Of a DNA stretch of 64,000 nucleotides, positions 20,638 through 32,329 are shown piece by piece. The stretch is from Gnetum montanum. Taxonomy: Eukaryota > Streptophyta > Gnetopsida > Gnetales > Gnetaceae. The notes below the pieces were generated by a model. It searched no databases. It had not been told where the DNA came from and was given only the letters and a program-made list of their open reading frames with translations. Position 1 is the stretch's first letter. Each line of letters begins with the position of its first letter. The position numbers and the translations under genes were made by a program. The stretch lies in NCBI GenBank assembly GCA_015680685.1, contig MNCI01018878.1:317438-381437 (forward strand), in the 5' to 3' direction.

Positions 20638-23600
20638 GACAGATGGAGAATGGACGCCACGATTTCAGCACCCTTAACTTTGACAAGCCCATACGGGAAC
20701 TTAATTAGACAGTTTGACTCCACGCTAGTAGACGTTAACCCCCCTTTAGAAAGCGTAACCATAGCCGCATCGGAGATGTCCCCAGAATGGCCAGAACAAT
20801 CAACGCGCACGCTAGACCTGGAGGCTGGAGACATAACCGAAGATCCCCTTAGTGAGGTCCCTATCGTTACGCACAGGGGCGAGACTAAAATGCTCAAATT
20901 CAGTTCTTTGTTAGACGAAGAAACGCACAACGCTATAAAATAGGTCCTGCAAGACAACATTACTGTCTTTGCATGGTCATACGAGGATATGCCTGGGTTA
21001 GATCCTAGATTAATCCAACATAACATTATCCTCGACCCACAGATTAAAGCGGTTAGACAAAAGGCACACAAAATCAAACCAGAGATCGCGCTAGCAGTGT
21101 GTGATGAGATCACCAAGCTATACTAGGCTGGTTTCATCCGCGCGGTCGATTACTCAGACTGGGTATCTAACATTGTGGTCGTGCCGAAAAAAACCGGGAG
21201 TATACACATATGCATAGACTTCCGGGATTTGAACAAGGCCACAATCAAGGATAACTTCCCAGTGCCAAGTATCGACCAGCTAGTGGATACAATAGCTGGG
21301 CATGCACTTCTGTCCTTCATGGATGGCTTTTCAGGCTATAACCAGATTCACATTAACCTAGAACGCCAACTGACCATGACATTCATGACACCTTGGGGCA
21401 CCTTTTGCTACACCATGATGCCTTTTGGCCTGAAGAACGCCGGAGCAACGTACCAACGAGCCATGACATACATCTTCAGTGATTACCTCCTAGGAAGGCT
21501 GAATGATTATGTAGATGACATAGCTGTGAAGTCTTTGAAGTCAGAAGATCATTCAGAGGACCTGGAGTTAGTCCTTAAAAGATGTTCCACACACGAGCTC
21601 CGCCTTAACCCGAAGAAGTGCGTATTCGGAGTCAAAACCGGACGCATGCTGGGGTTTGTGGTATCAGAAACCAGCATACGAGTTGACCCTGATAAGGTCA
21701 AAGCCATTGTCGAGTTAACTCCTCCCACAGACCTCAAGCAATTACGCGGGTTACAGGGACGCTTACAATTTATACACCGGTTCATTTCGAGGCTAACCGA
21801 TAAATTACACCCTATGCAACACTTGCTTAAAAAGGGGGTTAATTTCGAATGGACCAACAATTGCCAGCATGCGTTTGATAGTCTAAAACAAGAATTGCAA
21901 CATCTACCAACGGTTTTCCCGCCACAAAGGGATTTGCCATTTTACATATACCTCGCAACTTCGGACATAGCAATAGCAGCGTTACTTTGTCAAAGGAGGG
22001 ATGACGGGTCAGAAATGCCCATCTACTACTTGAGCCATGCTCTATGTGCGTACGAGACGAGATACAACGATGTCGAGCGTAATTGCTTAGCATTAGTTTT
22101 TACGCTTAAGAAATGTAGGCATTATCTTTTTCGTAGTCAAGTAAACGTCATCTGTAAAAACAACATCCTTAGAGCCATTACGCATAGCTTNACCAGTTAA
22201 TAACTTCACCAATTGACAATCACGCAACCATAGAGCCAGAATTCCCAGACGAACATGTACATAGTCTAAGCCCTGTCTCGACAGGCCTCGAAGCAACGTT
22301 ATATTTTGACGGAGCTTCAACCACCAGAGGCGGCAGTGCTACCACTGTTCTTATGCTATCACCTGAGGATGTGCGTCTACATGCTTATCGATTGACCTTC
22401 CCTTTTACGAACAATGTAGCAGAGTACGAGGGGCTCATCAGGGGATTACTAACTGCAGATGAACTAAATGTTCAACACCTGGTGGTTAGGGGCGACTCGA
22501 TGCTTGTTATAAATCAAATCACTGGAGTCTACGCCTGCAAGGCGGTACATTTGCAGCCCTACTGCGATCAGGCTAAAGATCTTCTGATGTGATTTACGAC
22601 CTTCAACGTCCAACACGTCCCACGGACTGACAACACACTGGCCGACGCACTGGCCACTCTGGCTTTACACGTGCCTTCACACCTGTTCAACACCAGCCCC
22701 GCATTAATGACAGACTGCGCAGACCCTATCATTCAGACGGCGCAAATCTCCTCTCTTCTCGAGGAAAGCATGCCTGAATGGTACGATAATATCAAAACCT
22801 ATCTTTTACAGGGTGAGCTGCCATCTGCATTAACACGCACAGAGAAAAACACAATTCGTAAGCGGGCTAGGCAATACGTCATCATCGGAAACAACACTCT
22901 CTGTAGACGCTCCTTTGATGGCGTGTTGCTTACCTGCGTGGCGGCCACGTTCACGAGGGACTGTGTGGCAGCCACGTAGCACATAGTCGGCGACGTTCAC
23001 AAGGGACTGTGTGGCAGCCACGTAGCACCAAGGGCTATGGTCCTAAAAATCTGATGCTTAAGATACTATTGGCCACACATGGAATGAGACTGCCTGACAA
23101 AGGTTAAAACCTGTGACACGTGTCAACGACACGCAAACCTCATCCACGTATCACCCACAGAATTGCATACGACACAGATAACATGGCCATTTCAGCGATG
23201 GGGACTCGACATCATAGGATCCATCACGCCAAAATCTTCTGCAGGGCATAGCTTCATTATTACCGCTATTGAGTACTTTACGAAGTGGATAGAAGCTGTC
23301 CCCCTGCGGAAAATCACATCCCAACAGGTTTGCCATTTTATCTTGGACAACATAGTAACCAGATTTGGTCTCCCGATGACTATTGTGACCGACAATGGGC
23401 CATAGTTTAGCAGCGCAGATACCAAATCCTTCTGTGATAACCTAGGCATTAGACAGTCTTTTTCTTCCCCTTATTACCCGCAAGCAAATGGTCAAGCTGA
23501 AGCAACGAACAAAGTGGTCATCAATTTGCTCAAGAAAATGCTCGACGGCAACAAAAGGTGATGGCACAAGCAGATCCTCTATGTGCTATGGGCATATCGT

Positions 23601-24042
23601 ACTACGTGTAGGACAGCTATGGGTAGTACGCCCTATAGCCTGGTCTACGGATCTGAAGTAGTGCTACCTCTTGAATTGCAAATTCCTTCTTTGAGAATGG
23701 TCCTCTCCACCATTATAAATGAGGCTCAACACACCGAGGCTCGGATAATGGATTTGGATTCAGTAGAAGAGAAGCGGATACAGGCTCTTGATGCGATTGA
23801 AAGATATCAAGACAGACAGCGGCAAAAACATCGCCACAACCTTCAACAGTGACCGATCAAGAAAGGAGACCTTGTTCTCAAGGCCATGCATGAACCAGTA
23901 GGCAAGTTCTCTGCGAATTGGGAAGGCCCTTTCTTGGTGATCGACGTATACAGCAACAGAGTGTTCAAATTAGCGGACATCAATGGCAACAAACTAGCAA
24001 ACCCCGTAAATCATCTATACTTGAAGCGGTATTTCATCTAGC
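20638..24042 (+). pseudogene. pol: Tat pol: RT, RNase H, archaeal-type RNase H, integrase
   Basis: RT has F-L/M-D-G-F-S-G-Y-N-Q near 21320 and the catalytic Y-V-D-D at 21508-21519. RNase H follows (A-T-S-D near 21960, S-H-A-L...E-R-N about 22035-22080). A frame change coincides with the N at 22191. The second, archaeal-type RNase H runs about 22290-22660 with F-D-G-A-S (Asp 22308), N-N-V-A-E-Y-E-G, G-D-S and A-D-A-L. Integrase shows G-L-D-I-I-G, V-T-D-N-G-P and N-G-Q-A-E-A, the D-D-E triad, and ends at 24040-24042. In-frame stops include 20941, 21124, 22590 and 23401, so the copy is defective. The archaeal RNase H places it in the Tat lineage. Confidence 0.92.
22945..23025 (+). repeat. 46-bp tandem duplication in the integrase N-terminus
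   Basis: 'gttcac(g/a)agggactgtgtgg' with its following bases occurs at about 22949 and again 46 bp later. Because 46 is not a multiple of three, it shifts the frame through the integrase zinc-finger region. It is a local replication-slippage lesion. Confidence 0.75.
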
Positions 24043-24079
24043 AACATCTACGGTGTCGACAGCAGGTATGACAGTATTC

Positions 24080-24590
24080 GTCCGCTACGACGTTAAACTG
24101 GCACTGAGCGTCCACTACGACGTTAAACTGGCACTATGCATCCGCTACGACGTTAAACTGGCACTGAGCGTCTGCCGTGACGTTAAACTGGCATGCCTTG
24201 CATGTGTCCGCCACGACGCTAAATTGGCAAGTAGTAACTGTCCGCTACGACATAAAACTGGCAATGTTGTACAGGTCCGCCAAGACAAAAAACTGGCATT
24301 TGCACGCGTCTGCCATGACGCTAAACTGGCACAGGTACGTAGCTGTCTGCTGAGATGTAAAACCAGCACAGATCTGTCCCTGGGCCATGACGTGAAACTG
24401 GCATCCACAGCACGGTCTGCTGAGATCATAAATCAGACATACCACCGTCCGCTACGATGTAAAACTAGCGCCTCTCGGTCTGCCCGGACTTTAAACCGGG
24501 ACCATGGTCTGCTGGGACTTAAAACCAGTAACGGTAGTCTACCAAGACTTAAAACTGGCACCTACAGGTTGCCGCCATCTAAATCAAGCG
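24080..24590 (+). repeat. degenerate about 30-bp tandem repeat array (array 2), Tat
   Basis: Roughly 14 units of the form TCCGCTACGACGTTAAACTG-GCA follow the integrase stop. Units start 28-40 bp apart and decay toward the 3' end. The core resembles that of array 1 (CCGTAACGGCCTTAAACTAG). Tandem repeats in the 3' untranslated part are a known habit of Tat/Ogre elements and can seed satellites. Confidence 0.85.
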
Positions 24591-25629
24591 AACGTGATCA
24601 TCTTTGTACAACTGCACAACAGACGGGGTGGGATATCGGGACAATCCTAGTGTCACCACCCCACTGGCATCCTACTGATTCCTCGGACAAGCTGAGAGAC
24701 ATCTTACTGATCCCTCAGAGATGCCGTCGCTGCACCCACTGCAGCAGTGGTACCTCTGCGAGTTTAGTCTCACCAGCTGGAGCCTCGACAAAATCATCGT
24801 CGACAGCGATTTCGGTGATCTCCACCAGTCATCACCATCGGACGTCGGCTTCGCAAATTCATCTGGGTGGTTCCTTGTACAACCAGTCAACTACACTATG
24901 TCTGATGCCTTTTGGCGAAGATATGCTGGGCCAATCGTCAGGATTGGCGGCTCCGCCCGTGTGCTCTGGCTCCTTCTTTGCAGCCCATTCGCTCTATCTC
25001 ACACTGGACAGTATTGGTTTCAAGAACCTCATCTTTTGTTCATGAGCAATGGTTCCCTCTGTTTTCTTTTGTGGTTGTAGGTTACTTGCCTTAGAGGATG
25101 TCGTCCAAAGGTACGTCCATCTAAGCGGTGAAGTACAACAGCATCTTGAAATGGCTGCTCAGGTTTGCCTGACCACGTAGCTCTGCATACCTTGCACAAT
25201 CCTACCCGTAAGCCTTGTTTCCTCCATCCCCACCACCCGGTTCCCATACGCAAAACCCACATATACAAGTATTCATTTGCCACACTCACGCTAGCAGAGA
25301 CATCGCAGAAAGTGATGCGTGACGTTCCTTTTTGCACGCATTCCTGCAATAATCGGTAACAGAGAAACCTCAGGCTAACGCGCTACGCTCGTCTGAAAGC
25401 ATTCCTGTTGACCGTGTATTTCATACCCCTACCATTCATAATGCATTTTGCATCTTCCCCGAACCTGTTTCCAGTGATATCCCTTTATCTCCCATGCCTT
25501 CCAGCTGCACTCTTCCATAGTGACGAGAGAACACCTGAATAGCCATGGATGAATGTTGTTCGTGCTTCTACCAACTCAGTGTTTCATATTCTTTGTCGAT
25601 GTCTTTCGGGTAAGCCCTCAAACCGTCAA
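24591..25629 (+). other. 3' untranslated region of the Tat element
   Basis: No protein domain recognised. Open stretches such as 24721-25080 (sense) and 25349-25029 (antisense) have no motif I know and are probably chance. It ends at the polypurine tract. Confidence 0.5.
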
Positions 25630-25643
25630 CAAAGAGGGGCCAT
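25630..25643 (+). other. polypurine tract, Tat element
   Basis: 'caaagaggggccat' lies directly upstream of the 3' LTR start at 25644. Its purine run and position are as expected for plus-strand priming. Confidence 0.75.
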
Positions 25644-27030
25644 TGAAACACTGTGAAAATTACGAGTCGGCCTCAGGCAAAGATTCGCAATTCCAGCAGG
25701 AACGCGCATCAGATTTGATCAAGGACAGGTTTACGCTCTATCAAGCACGGCAGCGTAATAAGCGTAATAATCTCCAAGACAGTCCATAGCAGTTCGACGC
25801 TTTTTCTTGCGGCGCATGGATAACTTGTTTTTACGCTCGTTACGTGGTGGTGCGTACCATTGCGTATCATTCAAGTTGCACATTTGTTTACGCTTCATTA
25901 CGTGCCGCTGCGTAGTGAGCATAAGTTATACATTGTTTACGCTTCATTACGCGCCACTGCGTAGCGAGCGTAAGTTGCACATTATCCACGCTTCGTTACG
26001 CACAGTTGCGTAGTGAGCGTAAGTTATACATTTACGCTTCATTACGCGCAGCTGCGTGGTGAGCGTAAAACAATCTTGAGCTTATTGTTTGCACTAGATT
26101 ACACTCATACACGCAACACAATGCGAATGAGTGTAACAGCTTGGCGGTAGTCAAAACATGCTCAACATGTATCCTCTCTTCACACGCGCAGCACGCAAAC
26201 GAGCGTGTTGTGCGTAGTCACAGTCTGACTTAAAAGGATCATGCCAACAGGGCCCGCAATATCCGGACCCACGTCATCAGGGTTGCACCTTTTCCATGGA
26301 GCATCACAGCCTATAAATACCTCAGTTAACAGAGATACAGAGGTTGGAAAATTGGCAAATCAGAGAAGCAAAAAGCATATTTCTGAGCACCAGAGCACTT
26401 AGCACTTTGGAGCAGAGATACAGAGAACAGCGCTTTGGCAATTGTCGACATTATCACCTTACAGCCAAGGCAGAGCACAGTTCGCTTTGAGCACCGGGGA
26501 CAGGAGTAATCGTTCTGCTGGAGAAACTCTATCAATCAGAAGCAATTGATCGATAGACGTCAAAGCTTGGCCTTCCTTGCATCCCAGCTTGAGCCCACGA
26601 GGTAGATCGGACTTCTGTTTAGACCGTTTTGCTTGTTGCTTTGTGCTCATTTCACGTCTTGTAATCGGGGATTCCCCAGTGCGATTTCTCACGCAAAAAC
26701 ATACATTTGTTAAGTTAAGGCGCAGATCTTTGAAGCTACGTGTTTCTCTTATGTCAACCTCCTTTTATCGTGTTTAGCATTATCACCGTTGCAATTCGTC
26801 TACATCGTTTTCTCTGCATTTTTACGATTCTTCAAATCAGATCGTAGTACGCAAAGATCGGTAGTCTTTATTGTTTTACTGACCCGTAAGTCCCTGTCTA
26901 ATCGACAAGATTGCTCAGGGCACCGCGGATTCATTTCTCCAGCATAGCCCTAGCGCAGATCCGTGGCTAAAACTGTGTATGCCGGAATTTCGGTCGGTAT
27001 TTCCAGCTGTCGACGTTTTCTGTCATTACA
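25644..27030 (+). repeat. 3' LTR of the Tat element
   Basis: 1387 bp, colinear with the 5' LTR and followed by the GTCAG duplication at 27031-27035. It differs at about 65 sites by hand count. TATA box at 26312-26319. Confidence 0.95.
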
Positions 27031-27044
27031 GTCAGCATGGCTAT

Positions 27045-28560
27045 TGACCATCATTAACTTTATTTGACTTTTTTAGAACTTCAAAATACAGGAAATTTTT
27101 GAGTGAAAGCCCAAAAAATTACAATTGGAATGAAAATAGTAGAAGAGGAAACTAGAGCTAAAAAAATTGAGAAATTGGAGAAAAAAATGTAGAGAATGAA
27201 TGTTATAAGATTGTATGGGAGCACAAAGCAGGATGCATAATGAGGCGCATGAAAGGTATGATTGCAACAATGTCAAGGGTAAGGGGCTTAATGTTCCAAG
27301 AAAAAGATATGCAAGTAGGTCCTCCCCATAGTAGGCACATGCCTAGTTTAACCTTACATAACTTCAACTAAGGAGCTCGTGGACTCCACAAGTGACTAAT
27401 GATAAGGTAGGTTAAGAAGCCATCCAGAAGGATCTACTTAAGAATTCAAGTACATTCAACCAAATCAAGTGATCAAAAACATGGACATTAACAATGAGGT
27501 GAATTATGAGTAGTAGTGATGGATGATAGAGAAGGTGGAATGGATTGTTAAGTTGAGGTCATAAGAAGTCCCTTGTGGATTGCATGTTTAAAATAACTGA
27601 GGAAGACCCATCCTTAGTCTAGAACAAAACCAACCACTTCCAATGACTTCACATTACCACTCTAAGACTAATTCACTCCCTTGAGACACAAGGGTATTCC
27701 CACTAAACAACCACCATTCCGAAAAGAGGAGAAAAGAGAGATAGGAAGTGAGAGAGGGCCTTAGTTAGAGGGGACCTTTAGGTATGGGTAACATATCTTT
27801 CTAGTCCCATAACCAATACTTGTAGCCTTTTTATTTATTTAAGGGGTGTGCTTTGAATTTCCATCTTTTCTTTTCTTTTTTCTTTTTTTTTTGGTATGGG
27901 AACCACATAATGCAAAAAAATTATTTAACTTCCTTTGATTGAATGATATGGAACCATAAGAAGTTGATGAAAACACCAAAGCACTCAAGTAAGTAGAAGA
28001 GTACAAAGAGTATTGAGTTCCCTTGAAGTCACATCCCATTCAAACCCTTGAATCTTTCCCAATTCTAGAAACTACCAAGGTCACTAGTTGATTACAAGTT
28101 TACTTAATGGAAGGGATTGTAGACTTCCAAAACAAGGAAAACCATAGATTTGGTGAATAGGTGGCTATTGTGAACTTAGTGCCTATAACCATGAGAAAGA
28201 AACTAAGACTGAGTCATTGGTACAAAAATTCAAAAATAGAAACCAAACATTGGCAAACAAACATTAAACACAAACCATCATCAGTAGCAACCATGGTAAT
28301 CCTTGTCCTATTAGAAATAAAGCATGTTTTATTAGCAAGGATTAAAAATCACACTCAAACAAACTAAAATATATAAGAAAGTGTAAAATATTTAAGAAGG
28401 ATTCAAATGCACTAATGCTGGTGTAAAACAAATAAAGGTGTAAAAATAGGAAAAATTTGAAAATAAAAAAGGTGAAATTAAATAATTTGCAAATAAAAAA
28501 TGTGAAATAAAAAAAGTAGAAAAAATTGAGGAGCCATATGAAAATTAGCATGGATGGTCA
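27045..28560 (-). repeat. 3' LTR of element C
   Basis: On the plus strand it starts TGACCATC (27045) and ends GATGGTCA (28560), a perfect 8-bp terminal inverted repeat. The C-rich block directly to the right (28561-28580) is a polypurine tract on the minus strand, which fixes the orientation. About 1516 bp, AT-rich, unlike the TGATGAG LTR family in sequence. It has no protein-coding content. Confidence 0.65.
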
Positions 28561-28580
28561 TCCCCCCCGCCCCAACAACT
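28561..28580 (-). other. polypurine tract of element C
   Basis: The minus strand reads GTTGTTGGGGCGGGGGGGA, directly before the LTR start TGACCATC. Confidence 0.6.
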
Positions 28581-28599
28581 GAGTTGGAAGGAGGAGATT

Positions 28600-29880
28600 C
28601 AAAAAATTAAATGTGGTTGTCTGCCTATTGAGGTATTTGTTGCACTAGCCTGCTTGGGCTCATGGAAAAGCTTTACTTATTGGATGTTGATCAAGTACCT
28701 TGGGCTCTTAGGTTTGTATATGATAATGGCCCCAAAAGGAAAGGTTTTAGTGACTATGTAAGGTTCCTTCCACAATGTTTGAAACTTTGTCTTCAGAGGT
28801 ACGTGTGTGGGGTTCGAATACAGAACCTTATTACCTGATTGAAATTTTACTTTTCTTATCCTTAGGTCATGTCATGTTTTGTTGTATGCCTTGTACACTT
28901 TGTTCAAAGATAGGGCCACTAGTCGATTTTCATCTAGCATGTTTAGGTTGAGCAATCATTCTCTTTATGTTAGAGTCAAGTTAAGGTTCAAGTCACAAGC
29001 TGTTGAAAATGTATGGAGCTCAGATTAGATTGGAAGCATTGGAAGTTTCCTATACACTAGCTCATAGAGAGAGTATCCAATAGGAAATTTCTATGTTAAG
29101 TAGTAGGCCCATAGGATGTCATTGAGTTTTATGATCCAATCATTTCTATATTTGCATATGGTTCTTGTTAAGATTTTAGTAATCTCCTTGTTGGTGACTT
29201 CTACTTGACCATTAGCTTTAGGGTGGTAAGGTGCTATTAATTTATGGTTGACCCCCAAGCATTTCATTAACTAATGAAAGGTGGCACTTGTGAAATAGGT
29301 TCATTTTTATAAATCAATGCTCATGGCACACCAAACCTATTTACAACATTTTTTGTATGAATTGAGTAATAGTGGATGATGTACCATTGACGATGGTTGT
29401 TGCCTCTACCCATTTGATGTAATAGTCCACTATTATTATAATATATGCTTTTCCATTGGACATGGATGTGACGAGACCCATGAAGTCTATGCCCCAAATA
29501 TCAAAGGGCTCTAGTGGCTGAATCCACTATTGAGGATCCTCCATTTCTATAGTCATCCGATCATCTCATTGGTAGAATTCACAAGATCAGATAAACAGGT
29601 TGGCATCCCTGAAGATTGTAGGCCAATAATACCCTACCATCAAGAGTTTTATGGCCATTCATCTCCCTCCTTAGTTACCTCTGCAAGGGCCTTCTTAAGC
29701 ATCCTGGAGAATGCGTAATTAATCCACATCAAGAACACACCAACAAACTAGGCCATTGGCACATACCTTGTAAAGGTGTCTATTGATTTTCATGAAGTAT
29801 TTGGCCCGATGAAGAAATTGTTGTTTCTCTCTAAATTCAAGATCTTATGGCATCTCCTGAGTGAGAAGATAAGTGAGGAT
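28600..29880 (-). pseudogene. integrase remnant, element C
   Basis: On the minus strand around 29530-29400 it reads F-D-I-W-G-I-D-F-M-G-L, then V-D-Y-Y-I-K-W-V-E-A. This is the first catalytic Asp region of plant gypsy integrases (usual form W-G-I-D-F-M-G-P...D-Y-x-S-K-W-V-E-A). Stops and frameshifts follow. The region toward 28600 is too decayed for motif calls. Confidence 0.7.
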
Positions 29881-29886
29881 GTCATT

Positions 29887-31200
29887 TTACCATTTTGGTT
29901 TTGTGGGCATTTGTTCATTTATTGTAGCAATAAAGAGGAGTTCATCTAGGAATTGATCAAAGATTAGGCTCTCCTCCTCTTTGTTATCCCATCTTAATCG
30001 AGAGAGTTGATCAGTGACCACATTCTCAATCCCCTTCTGATCTACCATCATGAGGTCGAATTCCTGCAAGATCATGAGCCACCGTATGAAATGAGGAATC
30101 ACTATTGGCTTTTTCATCAAGAAGTGGATGGAACTGTGGTATGTGTGGATAAACACCTTATAGCCAAGCACATAGTACTTGAACATTTTAAGAGCAAACA
30201 CCATAGCCATCAATTCTTTTTCAATTATGGTTTAATTTAGTTGTGCACCCACAATGCTTTAGCTTGTGTAGTGGATGTAATATGCACATTTCTTATCATC
30301 CAGCTATGTAAGAATTGCTCCTAAAGCATACTTAGATGCATCCATCATTATGTAAAATGGTTTGGACTAGTCTGGTACCCATAGAATTGGAGTTTCTATG
30401 AGTTTTTCCTTCAATTTTTGGAATGCATGTTCACATTCCTTAGTCTAAATGAACAAAGCATCTTTCTTCATAAGCTCAACCAATGGATTTGTGATCTTAG
30501 AGAAATTCTCTATGAATCACTAGTAGTAGCTATTATGTCTAAGGATTGATTTGACATCTTTGACTATCTTTGTTTGGTATGTAATTCCTTAGATGATCAT
30601 TATCTATTTTGGGTCAACCTCAATCCCTTCTTGTGAAATTCCGTGCCCCAACACAATGCCTTCTTGGACCATGAGATGACTCTTTTGCTAATTGAGTTGT
30701 AGATTTCTTTTAACACATCTCTTTAATACTTGTTTAAGGTGGTTCAAGTCTTGCTCAAACATAGCTCCGTAGGTGGAAAAGTCATCTAGGAAGACTTCCA
30801 TACCACTATTGATCTACTACTAGAAAATATTAAGGACTAAAAGTTGAAATGTTGTAGGGGCATTGCATAGATTGAATGGCCTCTTACAATATGCAAAAAA
30901 TCCCAAAGGACTTGTGAATGTTATCTTGGCCTGATATTTTGGCATAATTTGGATTTGGTTATAGCCACTATAACCATCTAAGAAGCTAGAATAGCAATGC
31001 CTAGATATGGTATCCAACACTTGATCCAAAAATGGAAATGAAAAGTAATCTTTAAATGTCATCATGTTCAATAGCATAATGTCAATGTAGACTTGCCATT
31101 TACCATTTTTCTTTAGCACAATTACGAGTGGGCTAACCCACTCACTATTTGTAATGGGATAGATGAACCCTACCTTGAGGAGTTACTTTATTTCCTCCTA
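29887..31200 (-). pseudogene. reverse transcriptase and RNase H remnant, element C
   Basis: The open stretch 31119-30820 carries RT motifs: a C/Y-I-D-x-x-x-L-N start, F-L-D-G-Y-S-G-Y-N-Q-I, T-F-T-S-P-L-G-F-F-A-Y and C-N-A-P-T-T-F-Q. The stretch 30213-29887 is the end of RNase H (F-A-L-K-M-F-K-Y-Y-V-L-G, H-F-I-R-W-L...L-Q-E-F-D, V-V-T-D-Q-L-S-R-L). No archaeal-type second RNase H follows, which separates C from the Tat element. Numerous stops. Confidence 0.8.
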
Positions 31201-31744
31201 GATAATTTGCTTTAATTTGGGGTTTAGCTACCTTTCCAGTTGCTTTCTTAGCTTCATGGTTGATTTTGTGTAAATTTGATGTTGGCATATTCTTGGATAA
31301 ATTCTTGTTAGCTTGGGATATGACTAAGCAAAGGCTATTGGCTATCTGTTAACCACCTTTACTAGCTTTTCTTTTTGTTCAGGAACAAGTTTGACATTGA
31401 TTATGATTGGCTTATCATTATTTAAGAATGCATATTCCATGCCAGCTTAGCTCTATGGGCTCCTTCTTGAAGTTATTAAGTATTTCCAACTCTTCCAAAT
31501 AAGTATCATCTTCATTATTAGACAATTGGTGATGAACTTGCTCAAGTTCATCCATGCTTTTAACATAAGCACATGTTAGGCTCTTAGTTGGTTCCATGCA
31601 TAATTTGATGCTATCTGAGTTAGCTTTCATCCATAGGGTTTCCTCCTACTTTGTGGCTGATACGTATAGGCACCTTTGTATTTTTGTTTCTTGTGCACAC
31701 TAATTTCATGCTTTAATAGATGTACTTTTAACAGACTAAATTTT

Positions 31745-32160
31745 CTACATGTAATTGCATGCATTATCATTGTACAGAATGCATGGAATGTGCTTCTTTT
31801 CTAACTTTCCAAATTCATTTTCTTTGGATATTTTGAAGGAGAGGTTTCTTATGTCCATAAGTGCATTAACTATGCTTAACCAAGCACTTTCCATAATGAT
31901 GGGAAGGTCACCTTTGTAGTTTTTAACCTTGATCACCAGAAAATTAGTAGGATAGGACCAATGACTTAGTGTGGTTACAATGTCCTCCATGAATTCTAAA
32001 GGAACAATGATTGATTGGTCTGCCAATTCTATATGAATGTTGCTCTTCTTGAGAGGTGGTAGGTTCTAGGCATTGTACATGTCCTGATAGATGAGGTTGA
32101 CATCAAAACTAGAATCAAGAAGAGCTTTGCATAGCTCATGTCCAATGATCTACAAGTAAA
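31745..32160 (-). pseudogene. aspartic protease remnant, element C
   Basis: The minus strand near 32120 reads A-L-L-D-S-S-F-D-V-N-L-I, a mutated form of the retropepsin loop. It continues through A-D-Q-S-I-I-V-P-L-E-F-M-E-D to I-I-M-E-S-A-W-L (for I-I-L-G-R-P-x-L). It is homologous to the truncated protease at 38298-38610 in element D. Confidence 0.65.
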
Positions 32161-32329
32161 TGAGAGGACTTACTCAATTAGATCTTTTCATGGGAAGATT
32201 TCCATCCTTGATCCAATTGAAAACAACATGAGTTAGCATCATAGTGCAAATCTGAAATGGCATTTGGTTTGAGGTGCACTCGATGGTTTTTGATGTAGAG
32301 GACGAGGGTGTTAGAGATGTAGGGTGACT

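Larger units (their letters stand above)
9924..27030 (+). mobile_element. Complete Tat-lineage Ty3/gypsy retrotransposon (17.1 kb)
   Basis: Two 1387-bp LTRs (9924-11310, 25644-27030) bound the element, flanked by the 5-bp duplication GTCAG (9919-9923 and 27031-27035). The order is LTR, PBS, gag, protease, a 5.2 kb insert with an antisense gene, RT, RNase H, a second archaeal-type RNase H, integrase, tandem repeats, PPT, LTR. The second RNase H after the normal one is diagnostic of the plant Tat lineage (Ogre, Retand, Tat and relatives). By hand alignment the LTRs differ at about 65 of 1387 positions (about 4.7%), nearly all transitions and with no net length change. The element is therefore not recent, which fits the premature stops in gag, pol and the antisense gene. 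Confidence 0.95.

Noticed and set aside
23918-25045. 375-codon plus-strand open frame after the integrase
   Set aside because: It overlaps the integrase end in another frame, then runs through array 2, where repeats keep it open. No domain is visible; it is a by-product of the repeats.
24721-25080. 119-codon hydrophobic open frame in the Tat 3' region
   Set aside because: It lies in the 3' untranslated region with no recognisable domain or start context. Probably chance.
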